A DNA stretch of 37,029 bases from an uncultured Bacteroidales bacterium (GCA_903946925.1 CAJAXK010000421.1:1-37029), one strand, 5' to 3'. Positions 27,801-30,768 are shown, numbered from the stretch's first letter. The notes: generated by a model not told the origin, from the sequence alone. Numbers and translations are program-made.

Positions 27801-30603
27801 CGAATCAGGTATGACCGATTATGTTTGGGTTGTTACCGGCGGAACTGTTACAGCAGGTGGAACATCAACCAGCAACAGTGTTACCATAACTTGGACTGCA
27901 CCAGGCTTACAGCACCTCAGCGTAAATTATACAAATGGGCATGGATGTACAGGAAATTCCGCTACGCACTATGATGTAATGGTTTACGATATACCAAACC
28001 CATCAATCAGTGGGCCTGATAATGTGTGTGCCAATTCAACCGGCAACCAATATCTAACCGAAGCTGGAATGAATAATTATGTATGGACAGTTTCATCAGG
28101 AGGCACAGTTACGGGTGGAGGTACTTCAGCCAGCAATTTTGTTGAAGTAACATGGACTACTGCCGGAGCCAAAACAGTTAGTGTATCTTACACCAATTCG
28201 TATGGTTCAACACCTGCTACCCCAACAATTTACCCGATTACCGTCAATCCACAGCCGGTTCCAGTTATTACGGGAGCAGCTTCTACCTGTGTAAATACAA
28301 ATGGTAATGTTTATTCCACCGAAATGGGAATGAGCAACTATTTATGGACGGTATCTAATGGTGGCACAATTACCAGTGGTGGTACATCAACCAGTAGTGG
28401 TGTTGTTGTTTCTTGGACGACTTCCGGATCGAAAACTGTAAGCGTTTCATACACAAATGGTTTAGGATGCACCGCAGCTACACCTACGGTAAAACAGATT
28501 ATGGTAAATGCGCTTCCGGCAGCAAATGCTGGCTCCAATCGCTCTATATGTATTGGAAGCAGTACAAGTTTGGGTGTAATGGGTGCAGTTGGCGGACCAA
28601 GTATCTACAGTTGGACATCGCAACCTGTTGGATTTACTTCATCCTTGCCAAATCCAACGGTTTCACCTGTGGTTTCAACTACTTATACACTTGTTGAAAC
28701 AGTGAGGGCTACTGGTTGTAGCAACACCAACAGTGTATTGGTTGCTGTAAATCCGTTACCAGTTCCAACACTAACCGGGCCAACGCCTGTTTGTAATAAT
28801 TCATCAGAAAACACATATACTACAGAAGCCCAGATGTCCAGCTATATTTGGACCTTGCCAAAGGCTGCAGTAGTTGTCGCCGGTGGAACATCAGAAAGCA
28901 ATACGGTTACAATCAGGTGGGTTACAGCAGGCACACAAATTATTGGTGTCAATTACACCAATGTAAACGGCTGTAAAGCTGCAAATCCAACCCAGATGAA
29001 AGTTATCGTGAACCCAACTCCAGTTCCAACAATCACTGGAAGTGGCACGGTTTGCGCAAATGTTAACTCTGTGTATTCAACAACTGCTTTCCAAAAAGCT
29101 TATATCTGGACAATTTCACCAGCAGGAACAATAGTTAGTGGTCAGGGTACAAAAACTGTTGCAGTAAAATGGTCATCTGCCGGTCAACAATGGATTGGAG
29201 TAAACTTTACGAATTCGAGCGGTTGTTCGGCGGCAAACCCCACAATCAAAACAGTGACTGTAAATCCAACCCCGGTTCCAACAATCGTTGGCCCAACTCC
29301 GGTATGTGCCAATTCAACGGGTAATGTTTACTCAACCGAAGCTGGAATGAGTGGTTATTCGTGGTCGGTTTCGGCAGGTGGTACCATTACCAGTATTGGT
29401 GCAGCTCCAACAAATTCGATTACTGTAACATGGACTACTCCAGGATCGAAAACTGTAAGTGTTTCTTATTCAAATGCATTTGGTTGTACATCAATCCCAA
29501 CGGTTTATAATGTAACTGTTAATCCATTGCCTGCAGCTATTGCAGGAGCCGACAGGTCTGTTTGCTTGAACAGCAGTACAACATTAGGGAGTGCAGCAGT
29601 TGCAGGTAATACCTATAGTTGGACATCGGCGCCGGAGGGCTTTACTTCGTCTGCGGCAAATCCAACCGTATCACCATTAGTAACAACAAGCTATGTTTTG
29701 GTTGAAACGATCACAGCAACAGGATGCAGCAAGACCGATACTGTTCTGGTAACAGTGAATCCATTACCGGACGTAACATTAACTGGTCCAACACCGGTTT
29801 GTAACCTCTATGAAGGGAATGTTTATTCAACCGAAGCTGGAATGACAGATTATATTTGGACAGTCCCTGCTGGGGCAACTGTTACGGCTGGAGGAACAAC
29901 CTCAAGCAATACAGTTACCATAACCTGGACTACTGCCGGAACAAAGGTCCTGAGCGTAAATTACACAAATGCAAATGGTTGCAGTGCAGCTTCTGCAAAA
30001 CAGTTGTCTGTAAAGGTTAACCCAACACCTGTTCCTGTGATTAACGGAAGCGCTTCGGTCTGTTCAAATGCAAATACAGTTTATTCCACAACAGCATTCC
30101 AGTCGAACTATGTTTGGTCAATTTCGGGTGGTGGCACAATTGTTAGTGGTCAGGGTACAAAAACGGTTACCGTAAAATGGGCGAATTCAGGGGCAAACTG
30201 GATTGGGGTTAATTTCTCAAACTCAAGTGGTTGCTCTTCTCCTGCTCCTACCATTAAAAATGTTACTGTAAATACCTGTAAATCTGGTACTGTTGATCCT
30301 GGAATAACAAACAACACCCTCAATCCTAACATGTTTAGTGGCACAGAGGAGTTAGAAATGCTTGTTTATCCGAATCCAAACAATGGCTACTTCACAGCCG
30401 GTATTTCAGCTGATGAGGCAGGAACTTACACCTTGCAATTAATCAGTAATCTGGGAGTAAAGGTTTATGAACTCAAGGAACTTGAAGTTAGTGGGACTAT
30501 TTACCAGAAAATTGATGTCAGGGATTTGACTGCTGGCGTTTACACCCTTCTGTTGACAAATAAAAACCACTCGATACAAAAGAAGGTGATCATACAGAAA
30601 TAA
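3814..30603 (+). CDS. Giant (8929 aa) T9SS-exported multidomain surface protein, adhesin-like
   Basis: One uninterrupted frame of roughly 0.9 MDa. Residues 1-23 are a signal peptide (ending ASA, then QYC). Order of domains: GEVED units beginning near residues 25, 372, 721 and 1077, with FN3-like domains between; a duplicated block with Ig-like and glycine-rich domains (~1324-2249); GEVED-FN3 units near 2357, 2707 and 3057; PKD-like repeats, about 27 in total, recognisable by GNxYxTExGMxxYxWxVSxGG; a LamG domain (~3866-4073) nested in an Ig-like domain; two 1846/1845-residue super-modules (4457-8147) with MopE-like metal loops, CARDB domains and a SprB-like repeat; a duplicated tail block; and a T9SS type A sorting domain (~8849-8929). 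The expected route is Sec to the periplasm, then T9SS to the surface. No catalytic domain was recognised. By analogy with SprB-like giants it is probably an adhesin, gliding or matrix protein, but that is inference. It has its own candidate promoter and a strong terminator. Confidence 0.9.
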   Translation: MKKHLLFVQTLLFVLFFYNHASAQYCTPTFTNGCAGGYGITSFQFGDLNQGSILCEGTPEYYQDFTGISADFAQNGIYDISVQAADYGGDISIWIDYNNDEVFDNSTELVSQFFCPSFSTTSTSITIPGTANLAATRLRIMSSTNGLPIDPCFDPGYGNCCDFSVNIVAPVTAPFVSTFSATDISAIGAIFHGSINANSFQTHSRFNYGFAGSYTEGASGNPFTITGNTDTDVAATITGLVPSTLYNYELVGYGPGGSVSGGNVEFTTLSIPPTVETLNATEVSGISAILNANVNANNLDATVMFEYGFDDTYGSSVIGNPSDISGYSVQHISAPLTGLAMNSTYHYRVVSTNSEGTSYGNDMTFTTLETQYCIPYFNYGCSEFNIGLTYFELESFSQNIVCEGTPDYYHDYTLSTYTDLAKNGYYVISVRGGYGNEYLTVWIDYNQNNYFDGGSELIGNVFCNNNTDIFTIPFTVSAGALTGSTRLRATTSYYSYPSNACSSKDYGNCSDFTVNIVDEFAPPMVQTFDATGIMANGATLNGLINDNGNLTHAVFNYGLTTSYGNSQEAVPATVSGNVDTDISAAITGLSPNKTYHYEAVGYGAGGYVSGGDLQFTTDIAPPIVATETATMVSGATAMLNGTVNANNLSSDVFFEYGLDNTYGNTIDGTPSGLTGVSDVSVSAMIAGLELNTTYHYRVYSTNAAGTSPGDDMTFTTLATPYCIPTYLYGCTNGETTYGLSHFELNTLSQSILCEGTPNYYHDYTVLASTDLAKNGYYTISLQSAYYDHYVTVWIDYNQNNVFEAGSETVGQVYCSYPGDTYNIPINIPETAPNGPTRLRVMSRYYYPTYNYPNDPCSETEEKGNCSDFTVNIIDALAPPTVITQAASGITPTDAVLNGTVNANDNTTQTEFHYGVDMTYGNIIAATPSSVTGNVDTDINASISGLNPNTVYHYKAVGFGPGGNISGSDTSFTTSSIPPTVYTYAATNINGISATLNGGVNPNNSLTNVYFEYGLDATYGSTINGDPLSINGNYEQSIFANLTGLELSTTYHYRIVATNSADTTFGEDMTFSTYNTLYCVPTYYTGCNTYNMGLDYFELNTISQTILCEGVPSYYHNFAVSTDLTIGATYTISVSTGYYWGDEHVKFWIDYNHDNIFDIASELVGSTYCSNSSTIYTVPLIIPASALTGATTLRALTSYSGYLYDLCGYNEYGNCSDFQVNILPSIQPPTVTTAITTPNDECTATSGGNVTDEGGSPVTERGVCWGLSVNPVSTDFHTTDGTGAGSFVSDITGLSAGTTYHVRAYATNSFGTTYGDDLTFTTPAPEITGIPAVCAGATTTLSCVQTGGTWASESTGIATINDPSVGIVTGVAEGQSLITYTYVNSNGCTCSVSALVSVFTPPALPNPVTATPSSICLGQTSNLNATSGNNTILWYTSPTEGVAIGSSASGSNFPVSPESTTTFYAEASVVAGSNSQTFDYTGNYQTFTVPAGVYSVTIDAFGAEGNGESPGLGGKASGTMSVTPGQLLYVNVGGQAGYNGGGIGHANTIRNGGGASDVRNGANALADRVIVAGGGGASSGYQGGAGGGGTAIGTNFVGGGGGAGYGGNGGVGGVNGGYGNSSCHSGGAGGGGLNSGGSPSCNTCYTNTCGTAGSFGQGGNGDTWETGTCYNYYGGTSGGGGGYYGGGGTSTGNCGGGAGGGGSSWTGTLANPYFEAGVRNGNGQIALSWSSANPNCDIASRTPVTVTVNPIPTPSITGPTVVTAGCTVEYKTQPGMESYLWTVSSGGTIVSGGSTTDSTVIISWHTAGNDTVTVNYNTSFGCSNSVAASINITVNSSPAITGTQSVCVGSTTVLACVATGGTWSSASPGIALIDDPAVGIVTGVSEGQAIITYTYLASSGCTSSVSIPVSVLNMPASPDPVTATPSAIFLGASSNLNGTSANNTILWYTTPTDGTPLGGSPSGVDFTVTPDTTTTYYAEAVVGIENSHTFEYSGSIVPFTVPAGVYSINVEAKGAQGGSGSSAGGLGAYVKGSISVTPGQVLKILVGGKGGNGVQGGGGGGSFVVSSTDSPLIIAGGGGGGYYSSYSYGYSNADGSVGNSGNPGVCGACYTVGGSGGSSGLGGGCAPQYSSSTQGAAGGGFLGNGSNCIGPVGGKSFVNGGAGGAGYGPAGAGGFGGGGGGEWVGMTGGGGGGGYSGGGGGTYYGVGGGGGSFNAGSNQTNIAGNKVGNGQVILSWTPIVSCSLATRTPVTVLVSIEPPTVVTTAATNISGLSAVLNGTVNANNSATTTYFEYGLTTTYGSSLAATPASVSGNSPVTISANVLGLALNSTYHFRAVGINAGDTTFGNDMTFNTLVTPYCLPTYNTGCNIHNMGLSNFTLTTINQAITCTGVPNYYHDFTNDTASLHKNGNYSISVSTPGYYGQYVVVWIDYNQNSFFDVASELVGQGHINGYSSSIIPITISATALTGSTVLRIMANYDGYAYPANPCGSYEYGNCSDFTVTILPPATPPTVTSIAATGVTAKEADLNATVNANNYLTNIVFNWGTSVSYGNTISGTPATVSGNTDTTVTAALTGLTPSQTYHFQAVGTGDGGLVNGGDIAFTTVALPPTVVTGSSSYIYSTVATLHGTVNPNNLASSVSFEYGLTTAYGSTISATPASLSGYSVQSVTGSLTGLVLNTVYHYRIVSINSVDTSYGDDMTFTSSPTLYCIPTFNTGCNVHNMGLSYFGLNTIAQAITCTGNPNFYHNFYPLSTDLNINGDYTITVSTPGYYGQYVKVWIDYNQNNVFDGAPEIVGQGHINGYSSATIPITISATAPTGITGLRVIATYDAYGYPTNPCGSYEYGNCSDFSVNILPALTPPTVITMEASEITGHTAVMNSTVNANGYLTNVAFNYGLTTAYGSTLAGVQSPVIGNTDTIVNAPLTGLLANTTYHYKAFGTGVGGTIYGLDTSFVTSMIPPDVVTTGATNIAGLSAYLNGTVNPNNLPSTISFAYGLTTDYGDTIVGTPSNVSGSTTQASTAFISGLTMNTLYHYRIISANSVDTSVGNDMTFTTLPTLYCIPTYQNGCNAPWYMGLTYVGLNTISQSIPCTGSPSYYHDYTTSSTDLARNGSYSIAVQTGSGYGLYINVWIDYNHNNYFDGASEIAGQGHINANSSTTIPITVSATSLVGETRIRIMSNYDGSGYPSNPCGWNYYGNCSDFTVNILNPGPPIVATKAASQLNVGSATLNGFVTANYFESTVLFEYGLTDSYGSTIAGSPSPLNGGVNTAVSATLTGLDVNTTYHYRISATNSAGTTPGNDTTFTTTPTAVFNVTGGGSYCSTSAGLSVGLSGSEVNATYQLFKNSVAEGSPISGTGSALSWDNLSNGTYTIEATAPAGSLFMTGNAVITSYNYPVSITIYASAYTICPGTSVTYTAYIGNGGTAPVYKWIVNGDTVGTNSNQYAFSPSSGDQIRCMLVSNVACPTGNPVLSNTITMSVSAPVPSISGSNLACLGVTGNAYSTEIGQSNYVWSISPGGTITSGGNGNYFVIVTWNTLGAKTVNVNYSNSSGCYAITPTVKNIMVNEVPVPTIAGPVSMCTGSTGNIYTTEPGMTAYTWNVSGGTITAGSATNQITVTWNTSGPQTVSVNYSNGCTAATPTVYDVTVNPLPTPNVTGPTETCINSTGNVYSTEAGMLSYNWSVSAGGTITSGGSATDNTITVTWNTTGNKTVTVNYANSFGCTVAAPGVANVTVNPIPVPTLTGTSTICDFPSIGNTYTTEAGMNNYIWVVSAGGTISSGGSVTDNTVTVTWNESGPQTVSVSYSAAGGCTPLTPTVLNVNVNSLPEVIISATTTACQGDTVTFTASTVNAGTNPEFHWFVNGSPAVSSFCEGALSNGLIAYYPFNGNVNDASGNGKNGTNTGATLTTDRFGNPNSAYNFNGTSNRISIPLDINVGVHPQLTMLAWVKPSAINPIRTIISHDNSSFDRSLTIDNRGSGTGYSCFRGGGVLGSFPASVGVWAQVAVKYNQATNSATLYSNTSSLTSSTSFGTGYTYTWIGGNPGYGEYFSGVIDDVRVYNRLLTNDEIVALYNNNTSDSTFCYVPNDGDIVTCVVTSSAGCNDTSNAINMSVLTAPNPTVTGPASVCQNTQGNVYSTESGKDNYQWTVSAGGTIESGGTTNDNTITVTWNASGAQLVTVNYSDPNACFSSVPANYPVTVNALPVPAITGFSSACVGSTGNVYSTAAGMTDYFWNVVGGTVTAGGTPTDNTVTVTWVLEGQGSVSVNYLDGNGCTAALATVKNVEVYAIPEPSILGSSTVCVGGTSVTYTTAGGYSNYVWLVSAGGTITSGGSSSSNSVHVVWNTVGAQTVSVNYSNAAGCPAPSPFVLDVTVNPRPVPTINGPTPVCVRSTGNTYITEVGNTNYSWSVSGGTITAGGSASDSFVTVTWNSAGARTLSINYTNALSCSAISPTVYNVTVNPAPVPSITGPGSICGIPSIDNSYTTEAGMTGYIWTVSDGGAITSGAGTDAITVEWLTTGAKTVSVTYANGNGCTPANPTVKNVNVESIPVPTISGSALICGFPSVGNVYTTESGKTGYTWTISAGGTITSGAGTRSITVTWSEAGPQNVSVNYTSAIGCLPTDPANMGVNVYPFVASTIVGPSGMCGIPSNQNTYSTVDGMTGYIWTVSYGGTITGGQGTDSISVNWTTAGSKTITVTYTDANGCSPANPISRTIDVYALPVPVITGSSAICDIPSVGNVYTTEAGMTGYNWSVSAGGTITSGGTSTDNSITITWTELGSQTVSVGYTNSHSCTSLKPTDKQVGVYLYVPVSLTINTTGNPACEGSYVTFNATPTNGGSSPVYQWKVNGVNAGWNSSSFWYVPANGDSVSCEVNSSLPCTTGDPAASNSIKMVVNTHPDAPIGGGNQTVCSTTLPALLTATPPAGCAVDWYYYSSGGYLLVSNNTLSTSTQGTYYAESRDLTTGCRSTSRTAVTLIVNSAVNYFIDLDGDGYGNPEISVLECVSPPGYVLNDLDCNDNDPNINPEDQYFAYTGNVGFISSIVSPQSGSPYTIFHFAGDYIDSTNALPSAGYPRLMLDYEGNGSFTDANDRVVIMTASDPTDNSTNDGKRYFTEVTGLTYGTSWKSKMVVSGDAGCLTAFGPFSYPDVLHEPNIYLFANDISFSDPSPDPSQSITVSAIVHNESDFAAQNFVCHLINQWDTLIAYPDVTVANLNPHASTTVQWTITTPDVPAWCPMQVTIDYTDVLDENNELDNTAVRPFVNGNYQVAGRIIVQSAVSPATSYAYQYTYLSLSGRAWYTDLAVQLTDSTVAGATVEFTVTETGETYSGYTNSWGYFNIYFPAPDTPGLYHITGSVTDFTLTRNFTNEFTILTPIIPETKPNLTLNYCHSVDVQPVNPHTAASVTLVAHVSNNGNATATGPIEVLFSYSTGETFLGTYAGNLNANQSVNVSVTAPTPAPTTTVLTALADPNNTIAEWTETFADNSSTDNMCYDFQPVGICGGNFWGQHCVNTSTGIYVGLNSYHLYDASPVDVLFEVSGPGISGWQNLGTGTLNNVTRNCYCPYVVGLPNPYTFAEVGIYTFRMTVDPNNVYPECSEANNVLVVTVNSVTCTPPETKPNLAFAYCYGLQVTPVNPTFPGMANLVANITNNGNATAFGPIDVEFTYSAGTYTGTYAGNLTPGQSAAVTVAAPLPVPATTILTAVIDPANTVVEWNEIDNTTSDNMCWEFQPVPHCGTNFWSRTYLVGQSASLSVGLNVQHLYDANPVKVKFEVSGPGIAGVVNLGNGILNNVTRNCWCPWSVSLTSPFTFFEAGTYHFKMTADPNDDYTECDETNNILEVDVVVMNGADMRILSQFINPNYLNPGVGDSVSLIVSYENIGNSNVDDIMKLRVNVDEVFLDEVYPVPGLATGDHASFAIPTKWASDLPGAHVIRAIIDYDHQVPEINESNNEATRAIIVGESANLYFQLFASSNSSPNVNDYININARIGNNGDVDATANVKFYFINDSGDTISVGQTPISVTAHDSTSIVMPWTVLDPSTTLVGKIVDVNVQEFNLEDNMATDVLGGFDVTLTSTPACYKTNTGTLTAHVSGGTAPYLYAWSNSAAGQTLTAYAGDYTVTVTDNTGLNMHASGTITEVPYVNPSISGSSSVCTGSTGNVYFTNEGMSSYVWGVSAGGTITSGGGIHDHSVTITWHTEGLQNVSVNYTNQYGCSASSASNYEVTVLPLPVATITGPASAYVFTTGNIYTTEPGMLAYSWTLSEGGTITNGIGTNEITVTWTIAGLNSVTVSYSDDHLCTSIPAVKPVNVLSLPVPTIIGNASICGVPSANNTYTTEAGMSNYVWAVSAGGLITAGEGTNEITVEWTATGAQTVSVTYMDSEGNSPLAPTVKNVAVEGRPVPTIDGPLTICGIPSAGNVYTTESGMANYYWTVSADGEITAGLGTNAITVTWLAAGPQNVSVFYTTQNQCAALAPTNYPVIVNSFVPATIVGPTSICGIPSLYNSYSIPEGLSGYSWTVSAGGSIVGGIGTNHIFVNWIATGEQTVHVTYIDANACVPPNGVSLNVNVHALPVPVISGPETICGAPSTGNVFSTEPGMTAYSWIVSDGGTITDGLGTNSITVNWNSLGADTVSVVYTDNYDCTSIRTFKNVNVLEVLPLMFTLNAIGSQCSGSTVICTVSATNAGEVPQYQWMVNGLNVGGNNPTYTYVPANGDLVGCTVTSSLPCTTGSPNTGIIELAVFPNPEPPVSRGNISVCSNSLPAMLSVDPPAGCTVDWYNYAYGGSLLLAGSNTYVTSTAGNYYAEARDNQTGCKSATRTLVTLSITPAVLYFRDQDGDGYGNPEISVYACTQPEGYVLNGLDCNDNNPNINPIAQRIVYTGNPGFTNSIVSPEVGTSYTLFHFEADYFDATNSLPGSGYPRLILDYEGNGGYTDPNDRVIIMTAADPTDLTTTDGKRYFAEVNGLAYGTSWKSKVVVGGDVNCTTVLGPFNYPDVLHESNIYLFANDISFSDPHPDPSQNITVSAVVHNESDFDADNFVCHLVNQWDTTIVYADVVVAHLPAHLSTTVTWNITTPAEPAWCPMKVSIDYTDVIIENNELDNTAVRPFVNGNYQVAGKIVVDAYVSPAISYLNQYDYLSLNGRAWYSELAVQLNDSSVAGATVDFFIAELGQTYTGYTNSAGYFSIYFPATDSVGTYHITASVTDFTLTGTDTTHYHILTPIIPETRPNLSLNSCRAIEVQPVNPHSAAELTLVAHVTNNGNATASAPIEVLFTYSSGGSYTGTYNNDLAAGQSVLVSAVAPTPPSGTQLTATADPNNSVFEWDESIGDNSSTDIMCYDFQPVGICGTNFWGTHCVNSTTGIYIGLNVAHLYDASQVAVQFEVSGPGITGWQNLGIGYLDNATRNCYCPYVVSLPDQFAFAEIGTYTFKITVDPSNTYPECNEGNNVLTVTVNSVDCVVVPPETKPELAFAGCYGLEVKPVNPSFPGMATFKASVVNSGDATAFGPIEVDFTYSGGTFRGTFDGDLSAGQSAIITVTAPLPIPATTMLTAVIDPDNSVEEWSEINNTASDDMCFEFQPVPNCGSNFWARTYLVGQSVSLSIALNVQHLYEANPVKVKFEVSGPGITGTLNLGNALLENGIRNCYCPWGVVLPMPYTFFEPGTYHFTMTADPDNDYAECNETNNVFEADVVVIQGADMRILSQYINPDPLDPGVGDSVSFIVSYENIGNSNVNDEMKLKVMIDEIYLDEVFPVPGLATGDHASYAIPTKWASNTPGAHVVRAIIDADGVIPETNEMNNEATRALIVGESANLYFQIFTTSVSNPAMGDYIHINARVGNNGDVNATATVKFYYIDNVGDTLPIGQSGVSVFANLFTNIVMPWVVADNSTTIIGKIVDVNVQEFNPDDNVATTVIGSFAVDFSSTNACYKVNNGTLTANVTGGTAPFLFVWSNGYIGQTLTAGAGNYSVTITDNTGLTVVATGSIGQYPYVSPVITGPSTAAINAPGNIYTTESGMTDYVWVVTGGTVTAGGTSTSNSVTITWTAPGLQHLSVNYTNGHGCTGNSATHYDVMVYDIPNPSISGPDNVCANSTGNQYLTEAGMNNYVWTVSSGGTVTGGGTSASNFVEVTWTTAGAKTVSVSYTNSYGSTPATPTIYPITVNPQPVPVITGAASTCVNTNGNVYSTEMGMSNYLWTVSNGGTITSGGTSTSSGVVVSWTTSGSKTVSVSYTNGLGCTAATPTVKQIMVNALPAANAGSNRSICIGSSTSLGVMGAVGGPSIYSWTSQPVGFTSSLPNPTVSPVVSTTYTLVETVRATGCSNTNSVLVAVNPLPVPTLTGPTPVCNNSSENTYTTEAQMSSYIWTLPKAAVVVAGGTSESNTVTIRWVTAGTQIIGVNYTNVNGCKAANPTQMKVIVNPTPVPTITGSGTVCANVNSVYSTTAFQKAYIWTISPAGTIVSGQGTKTVAVKWSSAGQQWIGVNFTNSSGCSAANPTIKTVTVNPTPVPTIVGPTPVCANSTGNVYSTEAGMSGYSWSVSAGGTITSIGAAPTNSITVTWTTPGSKTVSVSYSNAFGCTSIPTVYNVTVNPLPAAIAGADRSVCLNSSTTLGSAAVAGNTYSWTSAPEGFTSSAANPTVSPLVTTSYVLVETITATGCSKTDTVLVTVNPLPDVTLTGPTPVCNLYEGNVYSTEAGMTDYIWTVPAGATVTAGGTTSSNTVTITWTTAGTKVLSVNYTNANGCSAASAKQLSVKVNPTPVPVINGSASVCSNANTVYSTTAFQSNYVWSISGGGTIVSGQGTKTVTVKWANSGANWIGVNFSNSSGCSSPAPTIKNVTVNTCKSGTVDPGITNNTLNPNMFSGTEELEMLVYPNPNNGYFTAGISADEAGTYTLQLISNLGVKVYELKELEVSGTIYQKIDVRDLTAGVYTLLLTNKNHSIQKKVIIQK
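3886..7779 (+). repeat. First run of GEVED/FN3-like units (four copies, ~347-356 residues each)
   Basis: Units start with a Tyr-Cys-x-Pro motif at 3886, 4927, 5974 and 7042, giving periods of 1041, 1047 and 1068 nt. Each opens with a ~140-residue GEVED domain that includes the hallmark WIDYNxxxxFDxxSE and closes with CSDFxVNI. Units 1-3 are followed by two FN3-like domains containing NANN, FEYGL and TYHYR motifs. The fourth unit ends in a different FN3-like domain (ERGVCWG, TYHVRAYATN). GEVED domains are common in secreted Bacteroidota proteins; their exact ligand is not established here. Confidence 0.75.
7783..9321 (+). repeat. Glycine-rich super-block, copy 1 (Ig-like + Ig-like + Gly-rich + PKD-like)
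   Basis: A 513-codon block. It begins with a group-2-type Ig-like domain (VCAGATTTLSC; GIVTGVAEG), then an Ig-like domain opening PNPVTATPSSICLG. A glycine-rich domain follows (8224-9000; entry motif FTVPAGVYSVTI, many GGGG runs, Cys clusters near 8677-8815, exit motif NGQIALSW), and the block ends with a PKD-like domain. The entry and exit motifs resemble the glycine-rich domains found in large bacterial surface proteins. Confidence 0.7.
9322..10560 (+). repeat. Glycine-rich super-block, copy 2
   Basis: This repeats the domain order of the preceding block: VCVGSTTVLAC, then PVTATPSAIFLG, then a glycine-rich domain (9757-10520) entering with FTVPAGVYSINV and leaving with NGQVILSW. The shared cysteine codon lies 1539 nt (513 codons) after its counterpart. 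The trailing PKD-like domain of copy 1 is absent, and the sequence goes straight into FN3-like domains. The glycine cores differ in length and cysteine placement, while the flanking Ig-like domains are well conserved. Confidence 0.7.
10882..13731 (+). repeat. Second run of GEVED/FN3-like units (three copies, 350 residues each)
   Basis: Units start at 10882, 11932 and 12982 with an exact 1050-nt period. They carry the Tyr-Cys-x-Pro opening, a shared GQGHIN motif, WIDYN and CSDFxVxI. The third has only one FN3-like domain after GEVED. Exact spacing and closer similarity among these three than with the first run point to later tandem amplification inside the gene. Confidence 0.75.
15409..16032 (+). 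other. LamG/concanavalin-A-like domain nested within an Ig-like domain
   Basis: About 208 codons of LamG-type sequence: an opening LIAYYPFNGNVNDASGNG, a central MLAWVKPS, and a closing FSGVIDDVRVYNRLLTNDEI. It interrupts an Ig-like domain whose first half ends FHWFVNGSPAV and whose second half resumes STFCYVPNDGD. The uninterrupted relatives downstream read VNGVNAGWNSSSFWYVPANGD (near 18330-18400) and VNGLNVGGNNPTYTYVPANGD (near 23860-23930). LamG folds commonly bind carbohydrate or protein ligands; the ligand here is unknown. Confidence 0.75.
17182..22719 (+). repeat. Super-module copy A of the large internal tandem duplication (1846 codons)
   Basis: Order: four PKD-like repeats; an Ig-like domain (VNGVNAG); an Ig-like domain (PPAGCAVDWYYY); a MopE-like metal loop (DLDGDGYG, DCNDNDPNINP; 18751-18866); an unassigned ~110-residue domain; a CARDB-like domain; a CarboxypepD-like Ig domain (SGYTNSWGYF); two CARDB-plus-cysteine modules (19921 and 20632); two more CARDB-like domains; a SprB-like repeat (GGTAPYLYAWS); and two PKD-like repeats. 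Every element recurs in the same order in the adjoining copy. Confidence 0.85.
22720..28254 (+). repeat. Super-module copy B of the large internal tandem duplication (1845 codons)
   Basis: The same domain order as copy A, abutting it directly. Fixed landmarks are offset by 5526 nt (metal loop 24277, NYQVAG near 25108, first CARDB-plus-cysteine module 25447), then 5529 nt (second module 26161, SprB-like repeat near 27550). Only three codon-scale indels are visible between the metal loop and the SprB-like repeat. Codons have diverged heavily while residues are kept. Confidence 0.85.
28516..30285 (+). repeat. Tail duplication: two copies of a ~338-codon Ig/PKD block
   Basis: Copy 1 (28516-29529) opens with an Ig-like domain (LPAANAG, RSICIGSSTSLG), then PKD-like repeats with GPTPVCN and VNSVYSTTAF, the sequence IVSGQGTKTV, and a further PKD-like repeat. 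Copy 2 (29530 onward) repeats the order (LPAAIAG, RSVCLNSSTTLG, GPTPVCN, ANTVYSTTAF, IVSGQGTKTV) but ends before the last PKD-like repeat. Offsets are 1014 nt at the first landmark and 1008 nt at the last. Confidence 0.75.
30358..30600 (+). other. T9SS type A C-terminal sorting domain of the giant protein
   Basis: The last ~80 residues contain the diagnostic YPNPNNGYFT near the start, a LLQL/GVKVYELK beta segment, and the end GVYTLLLTN followed by KKVIIQK. This matches the Por_Secre_tail/type A sorting signal recognised by the type IX secretion system. It is normally cleaved by PorU and replaced with anionic LPS anchoring, which predicts a cell-surface or released product. Confidence 0.9.
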
Positions 30604-30622
30604 GTTCCAAACAAATAAATCG

Positions 30623-30668
30623 CTTTATACACCCTTTTTATAGGGGAAGGGTGTATAAAGTGGTTTTT
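30623..30668 (+). terminator. Rho-independent terminator after the giant gene
   Basis: A perfect 14-bp stem, CTTTATACACCCTT at 30623-30636 paired with 30647-30660, has a 10-nt loop and is followed by TGG and a TTTTT run (30664-30668). It begins 20 nt after the stop codon, so the giant gene probably ends its own transcript. Confidence 0.88.
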
Positions 30669-30760
30669 AACTGAAATTTAGAATTTGGTTGAACAGTTAA
30701 TTCTTTATCAGGTTGTATTAGGCACAGATGCAAACAAGGTTCAAAATTGATTTTAATTTG

Positions 30761-30768
30761 TACTTTTG
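30761..30768 (+). promoter_or_regulatory. Candidate -7 box (TACTTTTG) for the GLUG-protein gene
   Basis: TACTTTTG matches TAnnTTTG and lies about 95 nt before the ATG at 30864. No convincing -33 TTG is seen at the expected distance. A separate promoter is expected because a strong terminator closes the preceding gene. The rest of the 260-bp gap shows nothing else. Confidence 0.45.

Noticed and set aside
3814-30603. CRISPR array or satellite DNA as an explanation of the repeats
   Set aside because: Repeats are hundreds to thousands of bases long, keep the reading frame, and are conserved as protein rather than as DNA.
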